Shown: positions 1-8,688, counted from the first letter of the stretch. The stretch is DNA of 64,000 nt from Paramagnetospirillum marisnigri (GCF_001650715.1 NZ_LWQT01000098.1:152484-216483); one strand, 5' to 3'. Made by a program: numbers and translations. Notes: generated from the sequence alone by a model not told the origin.

Positions 1-1333
1 CATCGACGATCTGGATGTCGGGCTCCAGATGGGCCACGTCATAGCTGCGCGCCAGGGCCTTCCTGACCTCGCGATAGCCACGCTCGTTGTGGATGGCGGT
101 CACCGCCATATCGGGCGCCTCGGCCTCGTCGTGGATCTTGAACAGCTTCATCTTGCGGATCAGGGCGGGCGACAGGTATTGCAGGATGAAGCTTTCGTCG
201 CGGTAGTCGGCCCAGGCTTGGCGGAGCGTGCCATAGGGGTCGTTGTTGCCCGCGAAATGGGGGAACCACTCCCGATCCTCGTCGGTGGGACTTTCGCACA
301 TGCGGCGGATGTCGCTCATCATGTTGAAGCCCAGCGCATAGGGATTGAGCCCGGAATAGCGGCGGTCATCGAAATCGGGCTGGAACACCACCGATGAATG
401 GGAATGCAGGATTTCCAGCATGGCGCCGTCGGTCAGCAGCCCCATCTCGTGCAGGCGGGTCAAGATGGTGTAGTGAACGAAGGTGGCGCAGCCCTCGTTC
501 ATCATCTTGGTCTGCTTCTGGGGATAGAAGTACTGGGCGATCTTGCGCACGATGCGGATCAGCTCGCGCTGCCACGGCGCCAGCTTTGGGGCCATTTTCT
601 CCAGGAAATACAGGATATTCTCTTCCGGCAGGCCCAACTGGCGCTTGCGGTCGGCCAGTTCCTTCGAGCCCTGCTGGGTCGAGGCGGGCTTGGGTACCGT
701 CCGCCACAGGTCGTTGAACATCTTTTCCTGATAGGCATAGCGCTCGGCGGCGCGTTTTTCCTCCTCGCGCAGGTCGGGAGTCCGCTTCCTGGGATATTTG
801 TGGACGCCGTGGCTCATCAGGGCATGGGCGGCGTCCAGAACCTTTTCCACCGCCTGATGGCCGTAGCGCTCCTCGCAATGGGCGACATAGCCCTTGGCGA
901 ATTCCATGTAGTCCAGGATGCCCTTGGCGTCGGTCCACTGCTTGAACAGCCCGTTGTTCTTGAAGAAGTGGTTGTGGCCGAAGGCGGCGTGGGCGATCAC
1001 CAGCGTCTGCATGGCCATGGAGTTCTCCTCCATGATGTAGCTGATGCAGGGGCTGGAATTGATGACGATCTCGTAGGCGAGGCCCCGCATGCCCTTGCGG
1101 TACAGGGTCTCGTCGCGGGCGAAATGCTTGCCGAACGACCAATGCTTGTACATCAGCGGCATGCCGATGGAGGAATAGGCGTCCAGCATCTGCTCCGCCG
1201 TGATCACCTCGATCTGGTTGGGATAGGTCACCAGCCCCAGCTCGGCCTTGGCGATCTGCTCGACGGCGTCATAGACCCGCTGGATCTTCTCGAAGTCCCA
1301 ATCGGCGCCGGTGAACAGGGGAGTCTCGGTCAT
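1..1333 (-). CDS. spoVR: SpoVR family protein (3' end beyond window)
   Basis: The reading frame begins at an ATG whose first base is 1333 and stays open to the left edge, so 444 codons are visible and the C-terminus is missing. The family is usually about 500 residues, so most of the protein is here. The N-terminus (MTETPLFTGADWDFEKIQ) and the later blocks KHWSFGKHFARDE, EIVINSSPCISYIMEEN and AHAAFGHNHFFKNN are typical of SpoVR/YcgB proteins. The start overlaps the stop of the upstream yeaH gene by 4 bp (ATGA, 1330-1333), which indicates translational coupling. SpoVR, YeaH and PrkA form a conserved operon linked to starvation and stress responses in many Gram-negative bacteria; the biochemical activity of SpoVR is not established. 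Family assignment is secure. Confidence 0.9.
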   Translation of the reverse strand, partial: MTETPLFTGADWDFEKIQRVYDAVEQIAKAELGLVTYPNQIEVITAEQMLDAYSSIGMPLMYKHWSFGKHFARDETLYRKGMRGLAYEIVINSSPCISYIMEENSMAMQTLVIAHAAFGHNHFFKNNGLFKQWTDAKGILDYMEFAKGYVAHCEERYGHQAVEKVLDAAHALMSHGVHKYPRKRTPDLREEEKRAAERYAYQEKMFNDLWRTVPKPASTQQGSKELADRKRQLGLPEENILYFLEKMAPKLAPWQRELIRIVRKIAQYFYPQKQTKMMNEGCATFVHYTILTRLHEMGLLTDGAMLEILHSHSSVVFQPDFDDRRYSGLNPYALGFNMMSDIRRMCESPTDEDREWFPHFAGNNDPYGTLRQAWADYRDESFILQYLSPALIRKMKLFKIHDEAEAPDMAVTAIHNERGYREVRKALARSYDVAHLEPDIQIVD

Positions 1334-2646
1334 GGCGCCTCTCCCCCCGCTTCCCAGGCGGCGTTGTCTTTACGCTCCTTCGAGAACAGGTCCCTGAAAA
1401 CCGGGAAGATCTGGCTGCGCACCCGAACCCGGCGCATGGCGAAATTGCCGCCCGCCCGGGCGAATTCCTTATAGGTGCGCCACAGGTCGGAATCGCGGCC
1501 CAGCCAGTCCTTGTACTCGGCCCCCACCTCCACATAGGCGAAATACTGGCACAGCGGCAGGATACTGGTTTCCAGCAGCGAGGCGGTCTTGGCGTTGTCG
1601 GCCGAGGTATTGTCGCCGTCCGAGGCCTGGGCGCAATAAATGTTCCAGTCGGCGGGGGGATAGCGTTCGTCGATCACCTTCCTCATCTCCACCAGGGCGG
1701 TGGAGACCACCGTGCCGCCGCTTTCGGTGGAATAGAAGAAGGTCTCCTCGTCCACCTCCTCGGCCTCGTGGGTATGGCGGATGAACACCACGTCCACATG
1801 GCGGTAGCGCCGAGACAGGAACAGATAGAGCAGCATGAAGAAGCGCTTGGACAGGTCCTTCATATGCTCGGTCATGGAGCCCGACACGTCCATCAGGCAG
1901 AACATCACCGCCTGGGTCACCGGCTTGGGCACGTGCTCGAAACGGGAATAGCGCACGTCCAGCGGGTCGATATAGGGCACCCGCCTGATCTTCGAGGCGA
2001 GATGGTCGAACTCCACCCGCAGCAGCGACAGCCGTTCCGGGTCCTCGCCGGTTTCCTCCAGCCGCTTGATCTCGGCCTCCAGCGCGGCCAGTTCCTCGGG
2101 CTTGGGCCGCTTCAGGGCGATGCGCCGCGATAGCGAGTTGCGCATGGTGCGCACGATGTTGAGATTGGCGGGCGAGCCGGTGACCGAATACCCCGCCCGC
2201 ATGGGGGTGGTGGATTCGGTCTGCTTCATCTTCTTCTTGACCAGATCGGGCAGTTCCAGGTCGTCGAGGAAGATGTCCAGGAACTCATCCCGCGACAGCA
2301 CGAAGGCGAAATCGTCCTGGCCCTCGCCGTCGGGGCTGCCTTCCGAGCCACCGCCCTCGCCGCCGTCCTCGTCCGGCTTCTTGATGCGGTCGCCCACAAC
2401 GAAGTCCTTGTTGCCGGGCACCACATAGTCGCGGATACCGCCCTTGGCGGCGCGGTGGAAGCTGGGCTCGCGCAGCCCATCCATGGGAATGGAAATCTTC
2501 TCGCCGTTGGCGATGTCCTGGATGGAGCGGGACCCCGAGGCGTCGCGCACCGCCTTGACAATCTGGGCGCGGGCGCGGCGCAGGAACCTCTGCCGGTTGG
2601 CGAGGCTTTTTCCCTTGGGATTGAGGCGTCTGTCGATGACGTTCAT
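1330..2646 (-). CDS. yeaH: YeaH/YhbH family protein (DUF444, VWA-like)
   Basis: This 438-residue protein belongs to the DUF444 family that accompanies PrkA kinases. It has an acidic Gly/Glu/Asp-rich linker near residues 93-112 and a von Willebrand A-like segment with the metal-site motif DVSGSM at residues 253-258, followed by the conserved block FFMLLYLFLSRRYRHVDVVF. It lies between prkA and spoVR, and its stop overlaps the spoVR start by 4 bp. The 166-bp gap to prkA contains two palindromic repeats, one of which ends in the GAGG ribosome-binding stretch of this gene. In enteric bacteria the homologue works with the PrkA/YeaG kinase in nitrogen starvation; the same pairing is inferred here. 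The molecular role is unknown. Confidence 0.92.
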   Translation of the reverse strand: MNVIDRRLNPKGKSLANRQRFLRRARAQIVKAVRDASGSRSIQDIANGEKISIPMDGLREPSFHRAAKGGIRDYVVPGNKDFVVGDRIKKPDEDGGEGGGSEGSPDGEGQDDFAFVLSRDEFLDIFLDDLELPDLVKKKMKQTESTTPMRAGYSVTGSPANLNIVRTMRNSLSRRIALKRPKPEELAALEAEIKRLEETGEDPERLSLLRVEFDHLASKIRRVPYIDPLDVRYSRFEHVPKPVTQAVMFCLMDVSGSMTEHMKDLSKRFFMLLYLFLSRRYRHVDVVFIRHTHEAEEVDEETFFYSTESGGTVVSTALVEMRKVIDERYPPADWNIYCAQASDGDNTSADNAKTASLLETSILPLCQYFAYVEVGAEYKDWLGRDSDLWRTYKEFARAGGNFAMRRVRVRSQIFPVFRDLFSKERKDNAAWEAGGEAP

Positions 2647-2656
2647 GGCTGTTATA

Positions 2657-2697
2657 GTCCCTCAATCGCCGGGCGGGGCCTCCGGCCCCTTGGCTCC
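2657..2697 (-). repeat. Intergenic palindromic repeat, type 1 (yeaH leader)
   Basis: On the minus strand this element reads GGAGCCAAGG, then a GGGGCC/GGCCCC hairpin, then CCGCCCGGCGATTGAGGGAC, and runs into the yeaH start 10 bp later. The same two conserved blocks flank a different hairpin just before iorB (10731-10772 and 39460-39501). The GAGGG in the conserved tail is the best ribosome-binding candidate for yeaH, with 12 nt to the ATG. Confidence 0.7.
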
Positions 2698-2761
2698 CGC
2701 GCCACAAGGCGCGCCGGGCCTTGCCCGCAACTCCTCACTTCGTTCGCCGGCCTCCCGCTCC

Positions 2762-2800
2762 TCCCTCCCCCCTCGTGGGGGAGGGCCGGGGTGGGGGGGC
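2762..2800. terminator. GC-rich palindrome downstream of prkA
   Basis: CCTCCCCC and GGGGGAGG arms around a short CTCGT centre (about 2763-2783) form a strong hairpin in the gap between prkA and yeaH, followed by a G-rich run. It could attenuate transcription after prkA or simply be a dispersed repeat, since no T-tract follows on the minus strand. Assigned from base pairing only. Confidence 0.4.
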
Positions 2801-2812
2801 CACATCAATGCA

Positions 2813-4759
2813 TCACCCCGCCTGCTTGACCCGCATATACCATTCCACCAGTCGGCGGACCTGGCGTTCGGTGTAGCCGCGGCTCATCATGCGCTCGACG
2901 AATTCCGAGTGCTTCTTCTCCGAGTCGGAATCCTTCTTCGAGCCGAAGCTGATGACGGGCAGCAATTCCTCCACCTGGCTGAACATGCGGCGCTCGATCA
3001 CTTCCCTGATCTTCTCGTAGGAGGTCCAGGACGGTGACTTGCCGCCTTGCGCCGCGCGAGACCGCAGGGCGAACTTGACCACCTCGTTGCGGAAGTCCTT
3101 GGGATTGGCGATGCCGGCCGGCTTTTCGATCTTCGACAGTTCCTGGTTCAGCAGGTCGCGGTCCAGCATCTGGCCGGTATCGGGGTCCTTGAAGTCCTGG
3201 TCCTCGATCCAGGCGTCGGCATAGTCCACATAGCGGTCGAACAGGTTCTGGCCGTAGTCGTGATAGCTTTCCAGATAGGCCTTCTGGATCTCGTTGCCGA
3301 TGAATTCGGCATAACGGGGCGCCAGCTCGCCCTTGATGAACTCCATGTATTTCTTCTCGGTGTCCTCGGGGAACTGCTCGCGCCGGATGGCCTGTTCCAG
3401 CACATACATCAGGTGGACCGGATCGGCCGAGACCTCGAACGTGTCGTAGTTGTAGGTCGACGACAGCACCTTGAAGGCGAAGCGGGTGGAAATGCCGTCC
3501 ATGCCCTCGTCGACGCCCGCCGCGTCCTTGTATTCCTGCATGGGCTTGGCCTTGGGGTCGGTCTCCTTGACGTTCTCGCCGTCATAGACCCGCATCTTGG
3601 AATAGAGGTTGGAGTTCTCGTGCTCGCGCAGGCGCGACAGCACGGCGAAGCGCGACAGCATTTCCAGGGTGCCCGGGGCGCAGGGCGCGCTCTCCAGTTC
3701 CGAGGTGTCGATCAGCTTGTCATAGATCTTCTGTTCCTCGGCGACCCGCAGGCAATAGGGCACCTTGATGACGCAGATGCGGTCGATGAAGGCCTCGTTG
3801 TTGCGGTTGTTCTTGAAGGTCTGCCATTCCGCCTCGTTGGAATGGGCCAGCACGGTCCCCAGGAAGGGCATGGCGCCGATATTTTCCGAGCCGATATAGT
3901 TGCTTTCCTGGGTGGCGGTCAGCAGCGGATGCAGCATCTTGATGGGGGCCTTGAACATCTCGACGAATTCCAGCAGGCCCTGGGTGCAGCGGTTCAACCC
4001 GCCCGAATAGGAATAGGCGTCGGGATCGTTCTGGCTGAACATTTCCAGCTTGCGGATGTCGACCTTGCCCACCAGGGTCGAGATGTCCTGGTTGTTCTCG
4101 TCGCCGGGTTCGGCCTTGGATACCGCGATCTGCTTCAGGCGCGACGGGAACAGCTTCACCACCTTGAACTTGGCGATGTCGCCGCCGAACTCCTCCAGGC
4201 GCTTGACCGCCCAGGGGCTCATCAGGCCGGGGATGCGGCGCCTGGGAATGCCGTACTTGTCTTCCAGCATCGGCCCCATGGTCTCGGCGTCGAACAGGCC
4301 CAGCGGGCTTTCGAACAGCGGGCTGATTTCCTTTCCCGCCTTCAGCACATAGATGGGATGGACCTCCATCAGCGCCTTCAGCTTCTCGGCCAGCGACGAC
4401 TTGCCGCCGCCCACCGGCCCCAGCAGGTAGAGGATCTGCTTGCGTTCCTCCAACCCCTGCGCCGCGTGGCGGAAATAGCCGACGATGCGCTCGATGGTCT
4501 CCTCCATGCCGTAGAAGTCGGAAAAGGCGGGATAGACCTTGATGGTGCGGTTCATGAACACCCGGGACAGCCTTGCGTCCTTGGCGGTGTCGATGATCTC
4601 GGGCTCGCCGATGGCGGCAATCATGCGCTCGGCCGCCGAGGCGTACATCATGGGATCAATGCGGCAGCCTTCCAGATAGTCCAGCAGGGAAAGATCGACT
4701 TCCTTGCGGGTTTCGTAGGCTCGCGAGTATCGGGTGAAGATATCTTCGGTGGCAGCCAT
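2813..4759 (-). CDS. prkA: PrkA family serine protein kinase
   Basis: The 648-residue product matches the length and layout of PrkA/YeaG. A P-loop, GPVGGGKS, lies at residues 114-121, within the N-terminal AAA-type domain, and the C-terminal part carries the PrkA kinase-like region. I chose the ATG at 4759 because a GGAGTGATGAT ribosome site precedes it; an in-frame TTG at 4789 has none. It is the first gene of the prkA-yeaH-spoVR operon. Known PrkA proteins phosphorylate serine/threonine targets during starvation or sporulation, and some homologues were later reported to have AAA+ protease activity. The substrate here is unknown. Upstream lies a 548-bp gene-free stretch with an 8-bp inverted repeat that could regulate it. 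Confidence 0.93.
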   Translation of the reverse strand: MAATEDIFTRYSRAYETRKEVDLSLLDYLEGCRIDPMMYASAAERMIAAIGEPEIIDTAKDARLSRVFMNRTIKVYPAFSDFYGMEETIERIVGYFRHAAQGLEERKQILYLLGPVGGGKSSLAEKLKALMEVHPIYVLKAGKEISPLFESPLGLFDAETMGPMLEDKYGIPRRRIPGLMSPWAVKRLEEFGGDIAKFKVVKLFPSRLKQIAVSKAEPGDENNQDISTLVGKVDIRKLEMFSQNDPDAYSYSGGLNRCTQGLLEFVEMFKAPIKMLHPLLTATQESNYIGSENIGAMPFLGTVLAHSNEAEWQTFKNNRNNEAFIDRICVIKVPYCLRVAEEQKIYDKLIDTSELESAPCAPGTLEMLSRFAVLSRLREHENSNLYSKMRVYDGENVKETDPKAKPMQEYKDAAGVDEGMDGISTRFAFKVLSSTYNYDTFEVSADPVHLMYVLEQAIRREQFPEDTEKKYMEFIKGELAPRYAEFIGNEIQKAYLESYHDYGQNLFDRYVDYADAWIEDQDFKDPDTGQMLDRDLLNQELSKIEKPAGIANPKDFRNEVVKFALRSRAAQGGKSPSWTSYEKIREVIERRMFSQVEELLPVISFGSKKDSDSEKKHSEFVERMMSRGYTERQVRRLVEWYMRVKQAG

Positions 4760-5307
4760 ATCATCACTCCATGCAGAGATGCGATCCAAGGGCGGCGGAT
4801 CGCGCCCTATTGCTTATGTTTGGATTGGGACGGCCAAAGTCACGGGGGGGCCGCGAAGATTTCCGCAGGCGAGCCATGCGCGGCCCGCAAGGGACAGCCA
4901 AGGGGCCAGACGAACCGCCCGAGACGGCGATGGAAGAAGCGAAAGACCACATTGTGTCGTCCCTCTCGCCAACATCTGCGCAGGCCTATGTTAAGCCAGG
5001 AGGGCTTAACAAATTGCTTTGCCCAGACCATCAGCGTGGCGGGAGATTGTGGCGAAATAAGCGACGATCGAAGATTTTGGGCGCTGGGTCGCACCGCCTT
5101 GGACAGGACGGTGGCGGCGGCCGCCACATCGGCCACGTCCACGGTCAGGCTGTCGAACACCTTGGCGGCCCGGCGATGACGGCAAGGGCGGAACGGCGCA
5201 TTCTCCCGCCCCCAGGAGCAACCTTTCGGCAACACTGCCCCTGGTGGCTTCGCAAGAAAAGCACCCACCTCCGTCATAGAAGATGAGGGGACGCCATAGG
5301 CGGGGGG
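4760..5307. other. Intergenic region between prkA and SDR gene
   Basis: No gene is supportable here. The only sizeable frame is a minus-strand one of 145 codons at 4840-5277, with mixed composition, no ribosome site and no recognisable motif; I treat it as chance. The region should hold the prkA promoter and the 3' end of the SDR transcript. The only clear structure is the inverted repeat at 4990-5010. A weaker imperfect stem (CCAGGAGC with GCCCCTGG, about 5214-5244) may be an SDR terminator. Confidence 0.6.
4990..5010. promoter_or_regulatory. Perfect 8-bp inverted repeat upstream of prkA
   Basis: GTTAAGCC and GGCTTAAC are separated by AGGAG, about 230 bp upstream of the prkA start. The arms are AT-containing in an otherwise GC-rich sequence, which suits an operator or an RNA hairpin. 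No matching regulator can be named. Confidence 0.4.
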
Positions 5308-6015
5308 TCAGATATACTGGCCCGAATCCACCTTGATCACCTCGCCGGTGATGCAGCGCGCCGCGTCCGACAGCAGGAACAGCACGGCGTTGGCGATGTC
5401 CGAGGTATCGGGCAGGATGGCGAGCGCCGCCTCGGCCAGGGCACGATCGCGGAACTGCTGGTCCAGCTTCAGAGTCATCTCGGTCAGCACCATGCCCGGC
5501 GCCACCGCGTTGCAGGTCACGCCCTTCGGCCCCAGTTCCTTGGCCGCCGTCTTGGTCAGCCCCACCATGCCCGCCTTGGAGGCGGCGTAGTTGCCCTGGC
5601 CCATCTTGCCGCGCAACCCGTTGATGGAAATCATGTTGACGATCCGCCCCACCCCGGCCTGGACCATGCCGGGACCGGCGGCGCGGATGGTGTTGAAGGC
5701 GCTGGTGAGATTGACGGTCAGGACCGAGGCCCACTCGTCGTCGCTCATCTTGAGCAAGGTGCGGTCCCGGGTGATGCCCGCATTGTTGACCAGCAGATGC
5801 ACCGGCTTGCCGATGGCGGCGAAGGCGGCGTTGACGCTGGCGGACTCCGACACATCCACCGCATGGGCGGTCATGCCCGCGGGAAGGTCGCCGGTCTCGC
5901 GGTCAAAGACGTGAACCTCGGCCCCACCGGCGGCCAGCCCCTCGGCGATGGTGCGCCCGATGCCGCGCATGCCGCCGGTGACCACCGCGACCCGACCCGG
6001 AAATTCCCACTTCAT
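5308..6015 (-). CDS. Short-chain dehydrogenase/reductase (FabG/PhaB-like)
   Basis: This 235-residue protein is a classical SDR. It has the nucleotide-binding TGGMRGIG at residues 13-20, NNAG at 77-80, and a catalytic Ser130-Tyr143-Lys147 set in SINGLRGKMGQ...NYAASK. Sequence around the active site resembles 3-oxoacyl-ACP reductases and NADPH acetoacetyl-CoA reductases of polyhydroxybutyrate synthesis. I cannot separate these two roles, and no phaA or phaC is nearby. The ATG at 6015 follows a GAGGGGG ribosome site. The upstream region, shared with a divergent GNAT gene, holds a perfect inverted repeat at 6045-6064. This is the only intact copy: the first 11 codons lie inside the duplicated unit and are reused at 34712-34744 as the start of a chimeric kinase. 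Confidence 0.88.
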   Translation of the reverse strand: MKWEFPGRVAVVTGGMRGIGRTIAEGLAAGGAEVHVFDRETGDLPAGMTAHAVDVSESASVNAAFAAIGKPVHLLVNNAGITRDRTLLKMSDDEWASVLTVNLTSAFNTIRAAGPGMVQAGVGRIVNMISINGLRGKMGQGNYAASKAGMVGLTKTAAKELGPKGVTCNAVAPGMVLTEMTLKLDQQFRDRALAEAALAILPDTSDIANAVLFLLSDAARCITGEVIKVDSGQYI

Positions 6016-6044
6016 TCCAACCCCCTCTTGACCGGCGTTTGTAT

Positions 6045-6064
6045 TTCGGTATTATCGTACCGAA
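6045..6064. promoter_or_regulatory. Inverted-repeat operator candidate, SDR/GNAT divergent region
   Basis: TTCGGTA and TACCGAA are separated by TTATCG, 30 bp upstream of the SDR start and about 100 bp upstream of the GNAT start. The symmetry and position between divergent genes suit a dimeric repressor or activator site. An identical copy at 34774-34793 now sits upstream of the chimeric kinase. Confidence 0.55.
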
Positions 6065-6167
6065 TTATTCATTTAACAAGGTACCGCCCGCCCAGGGGAG
6101 TCGTCAAGTGTCGGCGCCCCCTACACCTTCGGAACGGCACCTAGAGATCGGGAGGTTCGCGAGTTCC

Positions 6168-7148
6168 ATGAGCACCACTATCCGCGATATCACGAGTGCC
6201 GACATCGAGCGGGTGATCGAGCTTGATCGTCGCCTGACGGGGGCACCCCGCCGCAATTACCACGAGAAGCGTATGGCCGCCGCCACGGCGGAGCCCACCA
6301 GCTTCGTTTCCATCGCCGCCGCCGACGGCCCGGTGCTGAAGGGCTATGTCCTGGCCCATATCCTGGACGGCGAATTCGGCGGCACCGGCCCGGTGGGCGT
6401 GGTCGAGACCATTGGTGTCGACCCCGACCAGCGCGGCAACGGCCTGGGGCGCAAGCTGATGGCGGCGGTCGAGGCCGCCATGAAGCAGCGCGGCATCCGC
6501 GAACTGGTCACCCAGGCCGACTGGACCGAACACGGCATCACCCGCTTCTTCCAGTCCGCCGGGTTCGAACTGGCCCCCCGTATCGTCCTGGAGCGCGGCA
6601 CGGACGACGTCTCGGATTTCGAGGCCCCGCTGGCCCAGCAGGTGCGCGACAGCGACGAGGTCGACCTGTCCGACCCCTCGGGCGACGACTTCTCCGCATT
6701 GTCGCGTGACCGGGTGCCGGTGCGCTCGCTGACCGAGGCCGACTATCCCTATATCGTGTCCATCGACCGCAAGGTCATGCGCCGCGACCGCTCGGGCTAC
6801 TACAAGCGCAAGATTTCCGAGGTCACCAAGGAATCCGGCGTCCGCGTCTCCCTGGTGGCCGAGCTGGACGGCATGTTCGCGGGCTTCGTCATGGCCCGGA
6901 CCGAATACGGCGAATTCGGCCGCGCCCAGGCCACCGCCATCCTGGACACCATCGGCGTCGACCCGGCCTATTCCGGCCATAATGTCGGCCGCGCCCTGTT
7001 GAGCCAATTGCTGACCAACCTGTCGTCCCTGGGCGTCGAGAAGGTCCAGACGCAGGTCAGCTGGAACAGCTTCGACCTGCTGCGCTTCATGGCGCGGTGT
7101 GGCTTCGTCCCCTCGCAGCGCCTGTCGTTCTGGCGCCGCCTGGACTAA
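6168..7148 (+). CDS. Tandem-GNAT N-acetyltransferase (unit 1)
   Basis: The 326-residue protein contains two GNAT folds. The first acetyl-CoA-binding motif, DPDQRGNGLGRKLM, is at residues 85-98, and the second, DPAYSGHNVGRALL, is at 265-278. The two halves are joined by an acidic linker (about residues 145-180). I start it at the ATG at 6168, preceded by GGGAGG; the frame stays open further upstream but without a better ribosome site. It diverges from the SDR gene across about 150 bp. The substrate is unknown; double GNAT proteins acetylate amines, aminoacyl groups or protein termini. A strong terminator follows at 7197-7234. Confidence 0.85.
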   Translation: MSTTIRDITSADIERVIELDRRLTGAPRRNYHEKRMAAATAEPTSFVSIAAADGPVLKGYVLAHILDGEFGGTGPVGVVETIGVDPDQRGNGLGRKLMAAVEAAMKQRGIRELVTQADWTEHGITRFFQSAGFELAPRIVLERGTDDVSDFEAPLAQQVRDSDEVDLSDPSGDDFSALSRDRVPVRSLTEADYPYIVSIDRKVMRRDRSGYYKRKISEVTKESGVRVSLVAELDGMFAGFVMARTEYGEFGRAQATAILDTIGVDPAYSGHNVGRALLSQLLTNLSSLGVEKVQTQVSWNSFDLLRFMARCGFVPSQRLSFWRRLD

Positions 7149-7196
7149 GGGCCCCTCCGCAGGTCGTCTCCCCCCCCCTTTCACCGACCCGCGCCA

Positions 7197-7234
7197 AGGG
7201 GCCGGAAGCCGACATGGCTTCCGGCCCCTCTTTC
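7197..7234 (+). terminator. Intrinsic terminator after GNAT gene
   Basis: A perfect 13-bp stem (GGGGCCGGAAGCC with GGCTTCCGGCCCC) around GACAT is followed by TCTTTC. This is a textbook Rho-independent terminator 50 bp after the GNAT stop. The second copy is at 35926-35963. Confidence 0.85.
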
Positions 7235-7342
7235 ATGATTAATGCATCTTTTCGATCTAGCCCTTGAGGCCTACATTGAGTTCATGGCCTGGGGTTCATC
7301 CGCCAGTCACCTGACTGGCGCCCCACCATGGAGGGGTATACC

Positions 7343-7606
7343 ATGAAGATGTTCGCTGCCGTTCTTGCCGCCGGAATGCTGGCCCTGGCGTCCACCGCCG
7401 CCTTCGCCGGCGCCGACGACACCAAGTGGGTCGCCAAGTGCATCAGCGACAATTCCGATGCCAAGGTGTCGGTCGAGATCGTCGCCAAGTACTGCACCTG
7501 CATGAACAACAAGATGGACGACAACGAAACCAAGACCATTACCCAGTGGGAAAAGACCCACCCGGCCGAGATGAAGGCCTGTGAAAAGGAAGCGGGCTGG
7601 AAGTAA
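7343..7606 (+). CDS. Small secreted four-cysteine protein (unit 1)
   Basis: The 87-residue product has a clear Sec signal peptide (MKMFAAVLAAGMLALASTAAFA), so it should be periplasmic with a mature part of about 65 residues. The mature part has four cysteines, Cys33, Cys51, Cys53 and Cys80, with a CxC pair in KYCTCMNN, and many Lys, Asp and Glu. Two disulfides or a metal site are possible. The ATG at 7343 follows GGAGGGG; an in-frame ATG at 7328 overlaps that ribosome site and is less likely. It appears monocistronic, between the GNAT terminator and a hairpin at 7635-7665. I do not recognise the family. Confidence 0.75.
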   Translation: MKMFAAVLAAGMLALASTAAFAGADDTKWVAKCISDNSDAKVSVEIVAKYCTCMNNKMDDNETKTITQWEKTHPAEMKACEKEAGWK

Positions 7607-7634
7607 CAGCCTCGCCGTCCGGATTGGACAGCCC

Positions 7635-7665
7635 GGGGGGACGCGCCACAGGGGGCGGTCCCCCC
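7635..7665 (+). terminator. GC-rich hairpin after the small secreted protein gene
   Basis: GGGGGGAC and GTCCCCCC enclose an inner CGCC/GGCG pair, 28 bp after the stop. No T-tract follows, so it may be a weak terminator or an mRNA-stabilising hairpin. The second copy is at 36364-36394. Confidence 0.5.
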
Positions 7666-7724
7666 GCTTCATGTCCGGACCATATGGAACTCCATCCCGC
7701 CATATCTTTTTGGTATGATCAGGC

Positions 7725-8639
7725 ATGGATATCCGACAACTGCGCTATTTCCTCGGCATCGTCGAACACGGATCGCTGACCCGGGCCGCCGAGGCGTTGC
7801 GGGTGGCGCAACCGGCGTTGAGCCTGCACCTCAAACGCCTGGAAGAGGAAATCGGCTGCCCGCTGGTCCATCGCACCGCCCGGGGCGTGGTCCCCACCGA
7901 AAGCGGCCAGCGTCTGGCGCTGCGCGCCGCCATGCTGGTGGATCAGGTCTCGGGCCTGCGCGATGAGATCCGGGGATTGGAGGCCGCGCCCTCCGGCCCA
8001 ACGGTGATCGGCATTCCCACCTCGCTCGGCCCCATGCTGACGGCCCCCTTGGTGATGGATGTGCGCCGCCGCTATCCGGCCATCCGGCTGCGGGTGGTGG
8101 AAGGCTTGTCGGGCCACATGCTGGAATGGGTGTCGTCGGGCAAGGTGGACATGGCGCTGGTGTTCGGGGCCGAGCCGCCCCCCGGACTCGCCACCCGCTT
8201 CGTCGCCCGCGAGCGGCTGGGGCTGGTGGCCCCAAAGGGCGACGAAACCGCCGCCGGGCGCGACCGCATCGAGCTGGCGGCCGCCCTGGAACTGCCCCTG
8301 ATCCTTCCCGGCCATCCCCACGGCCTCCGGGTCGAGGTGGAGCGCGCCGCCGCCTCGATGGGAACCTCTGCGCATGTGGTGGTGGAGGTGGACGCCCTGG
8401 AACAGATCAAGGCGCTGGTGGCCAAGGGCGCCGGTTATACCGTGCTGTCAGAACGCTATGCCCGCAGCGGCCCGGAAGCCTCGGGGCTGGTCTGCATCCC
8501 CATCGTGGCGCCCGAGATCGAGCGGACCATCTCGCTGGCCCATTCCGCCGACCGGCCGCTGTCCATCGCCGCCAGGGCGGTGCACGCCATCGCCCTGGAA
8601 CAGTTGGGACGGCTGACCCATGATGGCCGCTGGATGTGA
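7725..8639 (+). CDS. LysR family transcriptional regulator (unit 1)
   Basis: This 304-residue protein has the LysR winged helix-turn-helix at residues 1-60 (RQLRYFLGIVEHGSLTRAAE, then AQPALSLHLKRLEEE) and a substrate-binding-like effector domain from about residue 90. The N-terminus resembles the Nac/CbbR-like branch. It is co-directional with iorA, 174 bp upstream of it, and the gap contains a 14-bp palindrome. Control of iorAB is therefore plausible but unproven. The effector cannot be read from sequence; indole-ring acids or aromatic amino acid breakdown products would fit the neighbour. Confidence 0.9.
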   Translation: MDIRQLRYFLGIVEHGSLTRAAEALRVAQPALSLHLKRLEEEIGCPLVHRTARGVVPTESGQRLALRAAMLVDQVSGLRDEIRGLEAAPSGPTVIGIPTSLGPMLTAPLVMDVRRRYPAIRLRVVEGLSGHMLEWVSSGKVDMALVFGAEPPPGLATRFVARERLGLVAPKGDETAAGRDRIELAAALELPLILPGHPHGLRVEVERAAASMGTSAHVVVEVDALEQIKALVAKGAGYTVLSERYARSGPEASGLVCIPIVAPEIERTISLAHSADRPLSIAARAVHAIALEQLGRLTHDGRWM

Positions 8640-8688
8640 TACAGAATTCAACAATCCCGGTATCGCACAGATATGCATTGGTGCGCCG

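Noticed and set aside
4840..5277. 145-codon frame between prkA and the SDR gene
   Set aside because: No ribosome site, no motif and unusual composition; the region behaves as non-coding.
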